A model generated the notes under the pieces. The model did not search any database. It was not told the DNA's origin and saw nothing but the letters and a program-made list of their open reading frames with translations. The position numbers and the translations under genes were made by a program. A DNA stretch of 64,000 bases, taken from positions 24,741,748 through 24,805,747 of the forward strand of contig NC_083651.1 of NCBI RefSeq assembly GCF_963576545.1, written 5' to 3'. The stretch's first letter is position 1; each line of letters begins with the position of its first letter. Source of the DNA: Limanda limanda. Lineage: Eukaryota; Chordata; Actinopteri; Pleuronectiformes; Pleuronectidae. Positions 1 through 11,845 of the stretch are shown here, piece by piece.

Positions 1-1018
1 TAAGCAAAAACTCTAACTTTTGCTAATGACATGTTGAGGCCAACAATTAATTATGCTAAAAAAATTATAAAAAATTATTATAAAAAAACAGAGCTAGAAG
101 ACTGAAGGCTTCACAGATGCAGCCGAAGTATAGTGTAATGAAGCAAAGAGAAAGAAATCATACAGGTTTTTTCCTCTTTCGCCAGATGTCAGTTGACTGC
201 CTTTATCATCCCTGCACACAAGACAATCCCAGGCCAGGGGTGAATTCCAATATAAAATTTTGCTTAAGAAGGTTCTTAACTCAGTGAAATGAAAGAAGTA
301 TTTCAGCGGCCCCCATAGCAAGAGCTGTAAGATTATTCTATATGAAAAGGAAGGAAGCTTCAATGGCTCCTAACTAATCTCTTTAGCAGGAAATTTCAGA
401 CGTTCCTTTAAGAAAGGAAATGAAAAAAAGCAGTTCCCCCCATTCACTGCGGCAGCAAGATTTTAAGCGATACGTCTTTGTGGTTAAACCTGGAAAAATC
501 CATTACAAAATTTAACAAAAACAAAGAACAGCTGATGGCTTTTCAGGACACAACCCAGAACTAATTTAAATTCGTACATGAATGTCAAAGCTCCTGATTG
601 TTTGAGCAACAAGCATCATCAGAACTAAATAAAAATATAAAAGTTATTTCAACAGATGTTGAATGGACACAATCTAATCTTTTCTCCACTTATATAATGT
701 TTTGTTTCAATATTTCACTTCAGTTTTATTATGGTTTTCAATGTTTCCTTATATAAACTGAAAACATCTTCAAATGTCTGTTTTGGACAGGGAACTTTAT
801 TGTGGCTTCCACTGTACAGTCTCTGCTTTTCTGCTCTTACATATAAAGTTGTTTTTGAAAAAAATCCCACTGTGATTCTCCTTTCCTTACTCTTTACGGC
901 CTCTCCATCCCATCTTTCCTTAACCTTGCAATATTTCCCATTGGGGTCAAGAGATACCGGTCTGGAAAGGAGATTATTTTGACTTTCTGACCTCAGCTCA
1001 GGAATTTTTTGTCCCCCG
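1..1018. other. AT-rich noncoding stretch
   Basis: No recognisable gene, RNA or repeat. A 112-codon open frame on the minus strand (715-1053) overlaps an 83-codon frame on the plus strand. Neither resembles a family I know, and both start at non-ATG or weak positions. Confidence 0.5.
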
Positions 1019-1029
1019 ATGCTGGAGCG

Positions 1030-1262
1030 AGATACCAAATGCTCTCGGAGCAACAGTGGACCTCTCTATCTTCAACAACCTCTTAAACACTCATCTCTTC
1101 TAAGAGCATCTCCTCTTCTAACACCTCCAGCCAGCACTTACTCAGCACTCGTTTACATGATTCCCATCACTTTGTCTTATAGAAAACCTCAAGCTCTCCT
1201 ACTGAAGCTTCGGTGTTGCGCTTCAGTTGTGAGTCGCTTTTGATAAAAGTGTCTGAAGAATG
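1030..1262 (+). mobile_element. Degenerate L2-type LINE (or LINE-mobilised SINE) 3' end
   Basis: The last 35 bases read like the common fish L2 3' tail: a stem of CGCTTT and AAAGTG around a TGATA loop (about 1234-1250), followed by a TCTG...AATGA stretch. The eel UnaL2 family has a matching stem-loop with a GGATA loop, recognised by its reverse transcriptase. The upstream 200 bases contain short coding-like blocks (LLNTHLF) as at the end of L2 ORF2, but many changes have accumulated. A SINE sharing this tail is an alternative. Confidence 0.45.
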
Positions 1263-2295
1263 AGCAAATATAAATAATAATTTAATAATAAGTATTACCA
1301 CAAATCTATAAGTGCACACTACATGCTTCTACCTCGTATGTCACACACATGCACAATGGCAGAAGCGCTGCTGAATAATGACGCCCAGATCTGTGTGAGT
1401 GTTGAGTGACTTTTTTTGACAGACTACCCTCCATGTTCGAGCGCTGAATAAGGAACGTGCAGTTTGTGGCACAATTGTCTAAGTACTCAAAAATATACTT
1501 CTATCAAGATATTGGCTTATTAACAGCATTGTATTTCTCAGGACTATAAAATATTCCACTTCCAGTGCGGTAGAGAGAAAGAGAGGGTGTGAATGTGTAG
1601 AAGGTGTGTGGGGGGGGGTTCTTGAGCCCATCCTCAGCAGTCCTGGATAATCTACTTTTCATCTTAAATCCAGAGATGAACAACCTATGCGTGAGCATGT
1701 AAATTGACTAAACGCTGTACAACCACGCAAAAGGGAAGAAATCTGTTACCAACACATCAACGGACTGATAGCATCGCAACTAACATTTTATAATTAGAGA
1801 GGATTGTAATTTAAACCAAATAATGTGTTGGCTGAAACATTGCTCGACATCACAATAGCTGAGAAGTTACCTGAATTCCTGGGTCACACATAGCATGCTG
1901 TTTAGCTGTGATTGCTCCTGTGAACTGGAGAGGAAAAAAAGAGAATAATACTTAATTTTGAATCCATGTGTCTTCTGGATGTTGTTATAAACTGTTCCTT
2001 GTTATGTGTTTGTTTTGTGCTTTGATTTGGTTCGAGCAGTCTTATGAATATTTTCCTCTGAGAATATCCTCTCTTAGCTCTCGCTTTTAGTTTGAAGTAT
2101 TTATTGAATTGTATCCACATATGTATTACCTCTAAAAAAAAGAAGGGGTAAATTTAGAAGTTCACACTAGGGCTGCCCTACTTTTCTCTATAACCCAAGA
2201 CACTCAAGGTTATTCAACTGTACAACAAGCACTGGTATGCTTTACAGTAAACACTGAAACATCTCTGACCTTAATTATATGAATTAATCAAAAAA
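1263..2295. other. Noncoding stretch
   Basis: AT-rich sequence with a short G run near 1609-1618. No gene or recognised repeat. Confidence 0.5.
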
Positions 2296-2573
2296 TGTAA
2301 TCCTAAGTGGGAATAAAGAGACTGCACGACAGCAAGTTGAATGTTTTATTTAACATAAATGTGAACATTTCTCACATGAACAGTGACTGGACCCCATCAC
2401 AGACATCACATCCTTTAGTCCCGTTGGCTGCACAAGTTCACTTAAATTACCCCAAAACCAACCCACCAACAAACACAATACACAAAAACCACATGAACCA
2501 AGTCTGAACATCAACCAAACAGCAGCCAAAACAACTCCACCTCCTCCCAACAGTCCCATGAGCCTTTGCAACA
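2296..2573 (-). repeat. 3' LTR of the old gypsy element
   Basis: Direct-repeat partner of 4864-5148. It starts TGTTGCAAAGGC at 2573 on the sense strand, contains AATAAA within TTAAATAAAACATTC, and probably ends at TTACA near 2296. The end is less certain than the start because the two copies diverge there. Confidence 0.72.
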
Positions 2574-2639
2574 TGCTGTCTAATCAGAGCGACCGGCTCA
2601 CCAATCACTACATAGGTCCCACCTGATGGGTCAGATGTC

Positions 2640-3260
2640 AACTGCCACCCGATCACTTAACACAAAGTCCCTCAAATGTCTAGGCTGCCGTCTGCGGATA
2701 ACAGGCAGCTGGGGGCTCGCAGGGGGTACACTTGTTGGAGAATCACACTGAATTGTGCACAGAATGATGATGTCACCCCTCTTTTCAAAAGCAGATGGGG
2801 TAAAGGGGCAGTATATGGAGCCAAAATGGCATGACGCGGAACTGCCACAGTCTTTGGTCCTGCGTCTGGATTCAAACCAACCCGCCAGTAGCCACTTCGC
2901 AGGTCAAGGGAACTGAACCAGCTAATCCCCGAGATTTATTTAATTACATCATCAATACGAGGAAGTGGGTAAGAGTCCTTCTTTGTAACAGCATACATTT
3001 CAATCAATCAATCAAATTTGATGATAATTCACACAGAAACGCCAGCTGCCATCCTTCTTCCTCAAGACTGCTGGAGCTGCCCATGGGCTGTGGGAAGGCT
3101 GGAGCAGCCATCTCACAGAGCTTGTCCTCTGCTGCCTGTCGTTTAGCAAAGGCCAGCAGATGGGGGCGTAGGCCAATGGGTTTAATACTGTGCTTCAGCC
3201 TCTGTCTCTCACAGCGAAGATGTCCATCTAATTATTGAGAAGTTATTTCAAATGGTGGCG
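2640..3260 (-). pseudogene. Reverse transcriptase start plus pol tail, deleted
   Basis: Sense reading gives RKKDGSWRFCVNY near 3050, then KKDSYPLPRIDD and SWFSSLDLRSGYWRVGLNPDA (about 2975-2860). These are the first RT motifs of a gypsy pol, including the catalytic aspartate of the LDL block. Sequence after about 2840 no longer follows RT. Near 2700, IRRRQPRHLRDFVLS resembles the end of a pol polyprotein, so roughly the rest of RT, RNase H and integrase are deleted. A 25-base (TTGA)n-type patch at about 3003-3028 interrupts the RT frame. It cannot encode an enzyme. Confidence 0.68.
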
Positions 3261-3479
3261 CTGTTGGGGGTCGAGGAAGTCACTGCATTGCCAAAGGTTG
3301 TGACAGGCCTTGGTTGTTTCAGTTGAAGGGGGGTGATTGCAGGCTCTGTGATTGGTGTTAAGGCAGTTTGTGGCTGTGAATGGCTGATGATGGATAGCAG
3401 GGAGCAGGAGCTTGGTGCCTGCTGTGCAGGAGTGCTTGAGGGAGTGCCACAGTTAGTTGTGGTTTTCCCTGACATGTCA

Positions 3480-3785
3480 ACAAGGGCTCTCCAGCAGGTC
3501 TAGGCCGATGATGCATGGGTCCTGGAAATCGGCAGCCCAGAGCTTGCTCTCCAGCTCCTCGCTTCAACCAGAACTGTCAGTAACCTCTTCGCCCTCATAC
3601 CAGCCTTTTCTCGGGAGACCGTTATGAGGGTGTGCGTTGGTGTCCATGGCACAAGTAGGGGACCACTGGTGTCCACTGGTGGATACTCTGTGTCCACCAG
3701 CGCCAGACAGGGATGACCATCGAGTTGAGGGGTCAGATTAAGTCCTTTGGTGTAACCCAGGCGGTCAACCAACGTGCATCAGCCT
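3480..3785 (-). pseudogene. Retroelement aspartic protease remnant
   Basis: The frame continuing from the zinc knuckle holds GLNLTPQLDGHPCLALVDTE. ALVDTE sits where a retroelement aspartic protease has its active-site D-T/S-G triad. The aspartate is kept, but the glycine is replaced by glutamate, which should kill activity. A stop codon separates it from the upstream gag frame. The next frame (down to about 3470) reads LVDMSGKTTTNCGTP, as expected from the end of the protease region. Pseudogene of gag-pol. Confidence 0.6.
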
Positions 3786-3879
3786 TGAAGAGGGGCTGGA
3801 GAATGGAGTGGTGGTTCCCCCACTACAACACTCTGCTGTCGTTTCCCTCCGCCTGGCTGCTTCTGGCCTGATTCTGGGG

Positions 3880-4532
3880 CAGGGGCTGGACAGTTGCGTG
3901 CAATGTGGCCAAGCTCATCACACTATTAACAGTAGTCAGTTGCATTGGCTAGACGTCGCCTGGAGACTGGGGCCGTTGCTGGGACTGCTGTGGTTGAGGC
4001 CGGACTTGGAAGACCTCCTCACCCTCTTCCTGTTCAGCATCACAGTTGGCTCTGCTGGGAAGGCTGTGTGGAGACCACCCCTTCTGCCCACTCAGCTTCA
4101 CGAAGGGCCTCGACAAGGGAATGGGACATGGCGAGCGAACATGCTGGCACAACCTCTCTGGTGTGAGCCCCTGCAGGAAGGCATGAAGAGCCAACTACTC
4201 TTGGACAGTCGCATCAGATTGGAGGTAACCCTTGTGAGCAATCAGCTGCACATCTGTGGCAAAAGCACCCAGGCACTTCCTGGTGGTGATGGCTGGCCAT
4301 CTGCTCCCTGATCGGTGAAGTGCCGCCCCCACCAACTCTGAAGTGCTGTGGCCAGGGCATGAAGGTTCTGCTGCTCTCCCAGGGTGAGATGAACCAGTAC
4401 TTGTCTGTGGAATGCCTTCCCTTCCAACGCCAGGGCCAAGTGTGTGGCAGCCTTTTTATAACTCCAGCTGCTGTGCGATGCTGCTAGTCGAACTTGGGGG
4501 AGGAACGGCTCTAGCGGTGTCACCCCATGCAC
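3880..4532 (-). pseudogene. gag remnant (capsid and zinc knuckle), broken
   Basis: Two frames carry gag-like sequence of a fish gypsy type: 4532-4242 (blocks LEPFLPQVRLAASHSSWSY and AATHLALALEGKA) and 4194-3949 (ALHAFLQGLTPERLCQHVR). These are parts of the capsid domain that assembles retroelement particles; a frameshift lies between them. Further on, at 3931-3890, a CX2CX4HX4C zinc knuckle is readable as C-two stops-C-DELG-H-IARN-C. All four metal ligands survive, while both positions of the X2 spacer are stop codons (TAA, TAG). The protein cannot be made. The family assignment rests on the capsid wording and order of domains and is fairly secure. Confidence 0.75.
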
Positions 4533-4844
4533 TTGAGCAGCTTGGCTGGTGACTTACGTGCAGCAGGAGGGTTTGATGGGCTTAGAGTGATCATCATTTG
4601 TGCAGGTTAATTCGTACTGCAGCATTGTTGCAATGCGGTACCTCACAATCAGCTGCTGGCAGCAGTGTGAGAGAAGTGGCAGTCCTCCCCTCCTCTAGAG
4701 GGTGATGAGGCCTTGCTTTACTGGAACGCCAGGATAATCAGAATAATGTCTGACTGGTCAAAGCCATCTGATTCTGTGTTAAGGTTTTGTAGGAAGGAGA
4801 AGCTCTGCTCAATGGCTTACTCTAATTCTCTGATTTCTTTAACC

Positions 4845-4862
4845 ATCACACTTCTGACACCA
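4845..4862 (-). promoter_or_regulatory. Primer binding site, tRNA-Leu type
   Basis: Sense sequence TGGTGTCAGAAGTGTGAT lies one base after the LTR end. It matches 16 of 18 positions of the complement of a vertebrate tRNA-Leu 3' end (…CTCCTGACA plus CCA), judged from general knowledge of that tRNA. This position and the TGG start are what a tRNA-primed retroelement needs. Confidence 0.7.
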
Positions 4863-4863
4863 G

Positions 4864-5148
4864 TGTGACAAGCTCGTGTGGGAATAACAAGAGTTGCACA
4901 GATAACTTTCCTACACCACCTCACCTGCATCCCATACACTGCAAGACAGAGTGTTGGAAGTTTTATGTAACACACATGTGACCACTTCTCACATGAACAG
5001 TGACTGTACCCCATCCCAAACATCACTATCCAACCAACAAACACAATAAATAAAAAACACATGAACCAAGTATGAACATCAACAAATCAGCAGCCAAAAG
5101 GACCACACCTCCACAAAACACACAACAGTCCCTTTAGCCTTTGCAACA
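4864..5148 (-). repeat. 5' LTR of the old gypsy element
   Basis: Sense strand begins TGTTGCAAAGGC at 5148 and ends ...TGTCACA next to the primer site. It aligns with 2296-2573 along its length, including shared blocks such as TGTTCATGTGAGAA and the region before the poly(A) signal. The 3' end is longer than in the partner LTR because the partner has an internal deletion of about 50 bases. Confidence 0.75.
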
Positions 5149-7678
5149 TCCTGTTGAATGAATAATGAAGGTTTCTCCATTAAAGCAACGCAAAGATGAA
5201 AGAGTATGACATTCTCTACATACGCAGTGAATTAAAATGGCATGCAATTTGGTTTTAGATACAAGGGGAGGAAGACGTCCATAACAAACAAATCTAATCA
5301 GACATAACACCTGAGGTTGTTATGGTTTACATGTTAGCAAACTATAGGGTAGCAAACGGAAACAGAGTTACATTAAATGAGGAAACATTTCAGGAATATA
5401 GGCCTCTTATCTATCTTTCTTAATTTTTTGTGTTCTGAGCTACACCAATTTTAGAAAATTGCCCTATTACTGCATGATTGCAGGTGGCTAGATCATTGTC
5501 TGTAGCATGCAGCAGGCTTATCAGACTTTACCTTTTAATTTAATTTGTTTGATTTATTATTTCAATTTAACAGCTGGAAATTGAGCGGGCGATCAACATT
5601 GAACCAAAACATTTGGAGTCGTAAAGTTTAGTTATAATGTTTTGTCAGTTTTGCATCATGATTTACATTTTAGAACATCATGCTCATTTAACGTATTTCC
5701 GATAGGACCAAGTACTTAAGTGTGGCCTGTGGATTGTGTCTTCATGTGTTGTAGAGTGGTGAAGATACTTTACATAAATTTTATAGAGGAAAATTTAATG
5801 CACTAATTGTAATTCTGCGATGCTCACTGAAGTGCCAGCTGTAATAAAGGGCTCCCATCCAGAGGGTCACTGGTGCTTGATGAGCAAAGAAATTACACTC
5901 TTCTTCATTTTGATGAATGGGCAGATTTCCCTCATCATTATGCTCTGCCATATTAGTCATTTTGTTCAAGTGGATCAAGGCTGATCAGTGCCTTTTCTCC
6001 ATCCCTTCTGTGTAAATCCCCACTTATTGTCCCAATACATTGGCTAGGTTGATACACACACAAAATATGTCAGTTTACACAATTTCAATTCACATGTCAT
6101 GAGTAGCGCAGATCAGTAGATCGATAACTGCTTGGAACCTTTTTTTTTTGTCATTAATGACTTGTGGTAACTAAAGTGAAAGATGTTCCTCAAGAGGAAC
6201 CATGAGGTCAATTTGTTGTGATTCTGTTGAATGTGCACGCATCTGTTTTCTTTGTCCTGTTGTTTGGTGGACATTTCTTGTTGTCATGATTAAGGTATAA
6301 ACCCCTTATGTAGTGACTTTAGCAGTAGCACTGTCAAAGAAAATCCAATTCATTGTTAGACAATGTAAAATTAGACTGTGGAATTACAGCTCTGAAACAA
6401 ATCAAGAATTCCAATCGAAATACAATGTTGTAAATGTCACAAGTAAAAGATGAATATTGACTGAGGGAAATTAAGGCTCTTGGAGGGTGAACTGCATGTA
6501 CTAGACAGTTGAGATTAAAAAGGCTCAGAGAAATCATTCAATTTCCCATCTGCCTCTCCAAGTTCCTTGATTCGAAACATTTCAGTTACAGTTGCAAAGA
6601 GGATTTTGTAGCACGACCCTGGTAGATAAAGCCAAAACAGAAGATGGCAAAAACATTTACTACAGATTTGCATCAGGTAGTGACATCCGATAAAGAACGT
6701 ATGTGCTGTGTTATTGTTGCCAGATTTCCTAAATTACAACAGTAAATAGCACTTTCCACACATTTCAGTCTTATTGTGCATGAAATATGTAATTTTCCAA
6801 GTGTCTCTCTGCTTTTCTCCCTGTGTCTCATCCCCGCATCTGCTCTTTGTTTTCAACCCTCTTGCTCCCACACATATTTTCCCGTTTCACACATTAGCCA
6901 TTTACTAACTTGAGGTAATCAAATCTGCCTTTTAAATCTATACCCTGGTCATCTGCTGAGCTGCAAGCACTTCTCCACCAGTGGTGATCTCCAGGCTTAA
7001 GTTTATATTACATTAGAGGGCTTGACTGGGGCAGATCAATTCAATTTGTCTTTTGCCCAGCTGCTCGGTGAGTCTGTTTTAAAAGGTTTGTGTACATGGG
7101 GGTGTGAGACTGTGAGGAGACTTCTGTGTCACACACACGATTTTCAAATATATCTTTTACTCCCCATTTAACAGCACATGCTTCCCTGTGTCTTCTTCTT
7201 CACGAGGTCGTTGGGTCAAGGGTCACCAAATAAATGGAACAAACAGGAAGCGACATCTGTTGTCTGATGTCTGACAAGGATGAATTGCATGACTGATACA
7301 CATGGGGAGAATCCAGGGTTTCCAGGTCATGCAGAGCTTGCCTTGAGGTCAGCAGGGGTCAGAGCCCCTCTAGAACTTTCTCCCCCTGCAGACCCCAGGA
7401 AGCCAATCAACTTCAAACACTGGCTGATCATTGAGAGGGGTAATTGCAAGTCAGATCGACCCTCATTCTGGATGGAGTGCCCTCTTTTTCTTTTACGCTT
7501 AACGAAAGCCTGGTTTCCCTTTCTGCTCTCTTTGAAATGTGTCCTTTCCCCCCTTTTCCTCCTGCATTTATCCTGTAATTGTGATGGAGGATATTCTCCC
7601 TTGCGGGTGGAGAGACCAAGATGCAACAGTGCAAGAGGAAATGAGCAAACGATGCGATATGCTGTAGACTTTCATCAT

Positions 7679-7684
<6 letters not shown>
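5149..7684. other. Noncoding stretch
   Basis: AT-rich DNA with no gene or recognised repeat. All reading frames are short and have no recognisable motif. Confidence 0.5.

Positions 7685-7751
<67 letters not shown>
7685..7751 (+). repeat. (GT)n microsatellite
   Basis: About 33 uninterrupted GT units. It creates artificial frames encoding alternating Cys-Val or Thr-His that are not genes. Confidence 0.97.
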
Positions 7752-7752
<1 letters not shown>

Positions 7753-9740
7753 TATGTTGGAGTGCCAGCTGACAAACACACACACCATGATAGAGGCAGC
7801 TGCCTTCAGAGTACAGTGGGAGTCTTTGTAGAAACACTGTAAACCCAAGCCCACCACATTTATCCCGCATCAGCACAGCAGCAGACTCATACACCATAGT
7901 TGCCACATTTGCCACATTATAAATGGCATCTTGATGAATATGGTTTCGGAGTTTCACATTTTAAGTGAGGCCCTGTGTGTTTGTCAGTTGGTCTTCAGAA
8001 TGACATTCAGCCACTTAAAGCCAGCTGCCTCCAGAGTGGTGTACTATATGGCGATCTGGGTGAGCTTGTTAAAGGACAGCCTCAAGGCTGGCTTTCTCAA
8101 ATTACTCCTGTGTGGTAGGGGGAAAGGAGAGCCAGCCACTCTCCTGTGTGGCTTTACTTAATTGCAAAAGGCGTTGATGGAACCATCCCTCCTAAATCTC
8201 ACCACTTATTGGGCACAATTTCATGGATGAGAAATAAAAAAGTGCCTCACCCTGTATTGTGTATATAATGTTCTACATGTCATGGCAGTGCTAATGGAAT
8301 ACTCTGGAGTCATGTAGGATGTTCTTACATGCTTCTATCACTGCATTTCTCAGGGGTATCAGTGCTGTAAAGATTGAATATCCTATAATTTCTTCTCTTC
8401 ACTCCGGGCGCACTTTCAATTACAACCTTTCAATTTAAAATACTAAAGATCATTTTCATCCACAGCTCTGGCTGGGAAATGGGTGTGAATTTATGGAAAG
8501 GTCAAAATTAAATTAGAAAGGATGGGACCTGCAGAGAGCTGGCATCCAAATGACCATCACTTCATAAAAGTTATAGAGATATGTGGCGTACACTTGGGTG
8601 GCTCTTGGATCAATTTCCATTAACAATAGTGTTACGGAGAGCATTACATGCATTTTCACTGGGCATGAGTAACTGATACGCCATTTCCCTTATCCCTTAA
8701 GTCCTTCAAGTGTTAGAGCACGCTGGAAAATGTGCACGTTGATAATAAAAAAGCGATAGATAGGACTGCAGTCTTTTTGGAACAGCTGTCAAATATAAAA
8801 AAGGCTTGACGACAGATTACTTTTCAGCACAAGTGCAGCTGTGAATCTGAATGAGTTCAATGTGACACGTCATTTAACACAGCTGATCCTGTGAATGTGT
8901 GATTGCACGGGTATGATTTAATATATGCACAGTCGTGTGCTTGATCACCATTTATACACTCACAATAGGTGTTAGTGTCTGTGCCTTCCATTTGGTAGGT
9001 TTATCAATTCCAACACTGAGCTAATTATGAAGAAAATGTGACGCTTTGCTGCCACTCTTCACACATAACTGCATTCAAACATGTTTTCATCATTAGCTTT
9101 ACTTTACACCACCATAAAGTGTTGAAATTCATTTTATTGAGATTTCCTCTGTCATCTGATGTCTAGTCACCTATTTTTTGTTCTGTGTGCTGGCAAACTT
9201 AAGTCTTTCCTAATGACACTTGTATCTGTTTATAAATGCTGTTGATGCTGGGCACTGTTGTCGTTATATCTCCATACTTACTATCACACAGTCCCTTTGT
9301 AGCCGAACTTAAGAGACGCGAAATGTTGCCAGATTTAACTGATACCAAATTGCTCAATCAAAGCCTTGAAACTACGCAATCATCATAAAAGTAGCTGATT
9401 TAATGTCCATTTAGGAGAGGGGTCCTTAATTCAACCCAAGCGGAAATGTTTTTTACTTCTTAAGTGCTGAATGATGACAACACATGCACATTGCACATGC
9501 ATGCGTGCATACATATGCAGATTGCAGCGGGTAAATACAGAATGTCTGCAATAGGAAAACACATTGCTTAACGTGATGGGAAAGAATTCTCAAAATGCAC
9601 AGTGTAATGTTCTCATTACGTGAGAACAAGAAGAAAACACAAAGTGCTCAAAGATGTGTTGGCAGTATGACATATTTTGGCCATCGCTTTATATCCTTGC
9701 ATGTTTACATACTTAACTCTTTGCCTTGTCCATCTAACTA
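7752..9740. other. Noncoding stretch with a possible conserved block
   Basis: No gene seen. About 8390-8900 is low in simple repeats and contains several AT-rich homeodomain-like cores (TTTAAT, TAAATTAG, AATTAAATTAG). It could be a conserved noncoding element, but only a cross-species alignment can tell. Confidence 0.3.
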
Positions 9741-9904
9741 CTAATTGCAAAATCATATGTCTGTATGTATGTGGTTAGCATATCTTGCAAAACATCCATC
9801 TAATCTGCTTCACACTTGGCATGTGTATTCTTTGTGGCCTAGGGAAGTGCAGTGCTGGATTTAGTGTGAGTCAGATCTTTCAATCTTATGAAAGACACTT
9901 ACTA

Positions 9905-10135
9905 TAAAATCTTTATCACAGATAAACCTGGTAGGATGAACAAAGTTTTCTAACTTCACTTTGCACCATAGACTGTTTAAAAGAAGCTCTGGACACAACA
10001 TCCAGCATGCATACAATATAAAAGTGGCAGTATATTGTTTGAACTGTTTGCGGAGGACTCACTAATGACAAGGAATGATTCTGAAGTAGCTCCAGAGAAT
10101 TACCACAGGCCAAGCACACAGCCCATTCCAAACAG
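9905..10135 (-). repeat. Dispersed repeat, copy 1 (partner at 46735)
   Basis: Similar to 46735-46925 in order and wording: a GATAAACCTGGTAG block, TGCACCATAGACTGTTT, AGCTCTGGA and CCACAGGCCAAGCACACAG. This copy has an extra stretch in the middle. On the minus strand both copies keep similar open frames (a Leu-Trp/Gly-Gln-Cys block and a Lys-Gln-Ser block), which suggests a degenerate coding repeat. I do not recognise the family. Confidence 0.5.
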
Positions 10136-10682
10136 TTATTTACTAGACTAGCTTCTTATTCCAGAAATGTCTGTCTGTATGTAGCTCACATTTCAAGCAT
10201 TGTTCCTCTTGTCGGCTTTAAATGTGTATTGTTATTGGTTCCGAGGAGGTGACATGTGAAGTTTGGTGCCGGCTGGAGAAACCAAACCTTTAATATTAAT
10301 ACACTTTGAATAAACAGGTGACCAGCACTCTGTAGCAGCAGGGGCTGGGACACGACTACGGCTGCGTTCACAATGGCAACGACAACTAAATCTCCAGTTG
10401 GAGTTTCTACGTAATCTGATTTAAAAGGTGAACAACTCTTTGTGCAGCAGTGGTGGCTTCAGTGTTCTTCAGACTGAGTCAATGATTTGTTATTTACTTG
10501 CTGCAGCTTATTTACTGCAGAACCCTTTTGCAGTCTCACAAACAAAGAAACACCTCATTCTGTGCCTAAGGACACACACAGCTGTCTCACACAACTCCAA
10601 CAATGGTGAAGTAAAACAAAACGGTTGTTCAGGGTTTCTGTCTAATAACTGATTGTTAATGTGTATGTCACAAGTTGTGACT

Positions 10683-11160
10683 AAGGCTACATGCACATTG
10701 CTACAGTTTTGTTTGAAAAAGGATCAACAAGATATGGATATGCCTGACAGCCACACTCGTCTGGATTTTTAGATCCACTATAACAGAGAAGATCGGAAAA
10801 GTTGTTGGCTCCGTTTTAGTCTGAAAACTTCATGGCATGGAGATGTTTGGACATGATGGTATAGACTCAGAACAGCTTGATGAGTGGGCTTTTTTGTCGC
10901 TGATCATCAGGTTCCTATCACATGACATTACGGTAGGAAACAACCATTTGCCTTGGCCACCTGTGTAGAACGCAACACGGATAACCAAACAGAGGCATTT
11001 CTGACCCTGTTGTCTTTCACTAACCTGTGCGCAGGAATGTTCTAACTTCCTGCCAGATTCATGACATGGGCACACCAGCCGATTTTATCAACACCATGCG
11101 TATGTTTGTGAATCAGAATCATTCTAAATGGATAAGCACGTGTCCACGCTAGTTAGCATA
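10683..11160 (+). mobile_element. Possible hAT-like nonautonomous DNA transposon remnant
   Basis: The left end reads AGGCTACATGCACATTGCTA followed by GTTTTGTTTGAAAA, close to the ends of a common fish MITE. Near 11143 the phrase GTGTCCACGCTAG may be the opposite end. No clear target duplication is visible and the inside is unrecognised, so this call is weak. Confidence 0.3.
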
Positions 11161-11816
11161 CTGCCACGCCTCTATTTCTCCATATAGTATAGAAATTGAA
11201 GTAGTTGTGTTGGAGGTGGAAGCCACACAAGGAACATTTCTCTGTAGCGTGTCCTCTGGAGTGACATTGTTAAAAAGAATGAAGCCTAGGCTGCAATAAC
11301 TCAGCTCCTGCACAGAGCTGAGCTCTAGAGCTTTGGACATTTCTCTTTTCTTAGATGCATCGTGACGCTGACGTGGACTCAACACCGCTGGTCCAGGATC
11401 AGACGCACATCAAAGGTCCAGTCATCCTGTGTCTCTGTTGGAGTCTGTTAACTTCTCATTCCATCTGACCTGCGCTCACTTTACACTTTAACAATAAACA
11501 CCAGCACTGATCACAAGTTATTAGGACACGTAGGACCGATGTTTACTTTTTATTTATTTGATTCGCTTTATTCTTTATGAGAAACATGTTTTAACCTGCT
11601 ACACAACACGAGACGTATATAAGACTGTTCAATATGAACATTATTTTATACTCTATTGTAAACTATCTCAACTGGTATAGTTGAAGATTTTAATTATGAC
11701 AATTAATGATGAGGATGAAAAGGCGTACATTTTTTAGATTATATGCATCTAGATAAAAGTGTGTGTGGTTACATATTCCAGGACAGCTGGGCCTTCGCAT
11801 GGTCTGAGGAAGTTCT

Positions 11817-11845
11817 AAATTTGTTCGTACTCTGTGAACAAATTT
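11817..11845. repeat. Perfect 10-bp inverted repeat (hairpin)
   Basis: AAATTTGTTC and GAACAAATTT are separated by 9 bases. The surrounding 11690-11945 ends with GTTTGTGAATGAGGCCC, wording common in fish dispersed repeats, so the hairpin may belong to a transposon remnant. Confidence 0.7.

Larger units (their letters stand above)
2296..5148 (-). mobile_element. Old, internally deleted Ty3/gypsy LTR retrotransposon
   Basis: A 2.85-kb minus-strand element bounded by two diverged direct repeats of about 280 bp (2296-2573 and 4864-5148) that fit as LTRs. Reading from the right: 5' LTR, a tRNA-Leu-like primer site, gag with a zinc knuckle, a protease remnant, the start of reverse transcriptase, then a jump to the 3' LTR. 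Most of RT, RNase H and integrase are missing. Stops and frameshifts break every frame. No convincing target-site duplication is left. It is a much older insertion than the element at 38839-43373 and of a different lineage, since it uses a tRNA primer. Confidence 0.82.

Noticed and set aside
715..1053. 112-codon minus-strand frame
   Set aside because: No family resemblance and an equally open frame on the other strand.
2831..3238. 135-codon plus-strand frame
   Set aside because: Antisense to the gypsy RT remnant, which explains the sequence.
2296..5148. A 5-bp target duplication for the old gypsy element
   Set aside because: The flanks do not match with the best LTR ends; a four-base AGGA match needs an implausible LTR end.
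7280..7957. Frames of up to 183 codons across the GT repeat, with Cys-Val or Thr-His runs
   Set aside because: Their length comes from the microsatellite, which has no stops in several frames. The flanking residues match nothing.
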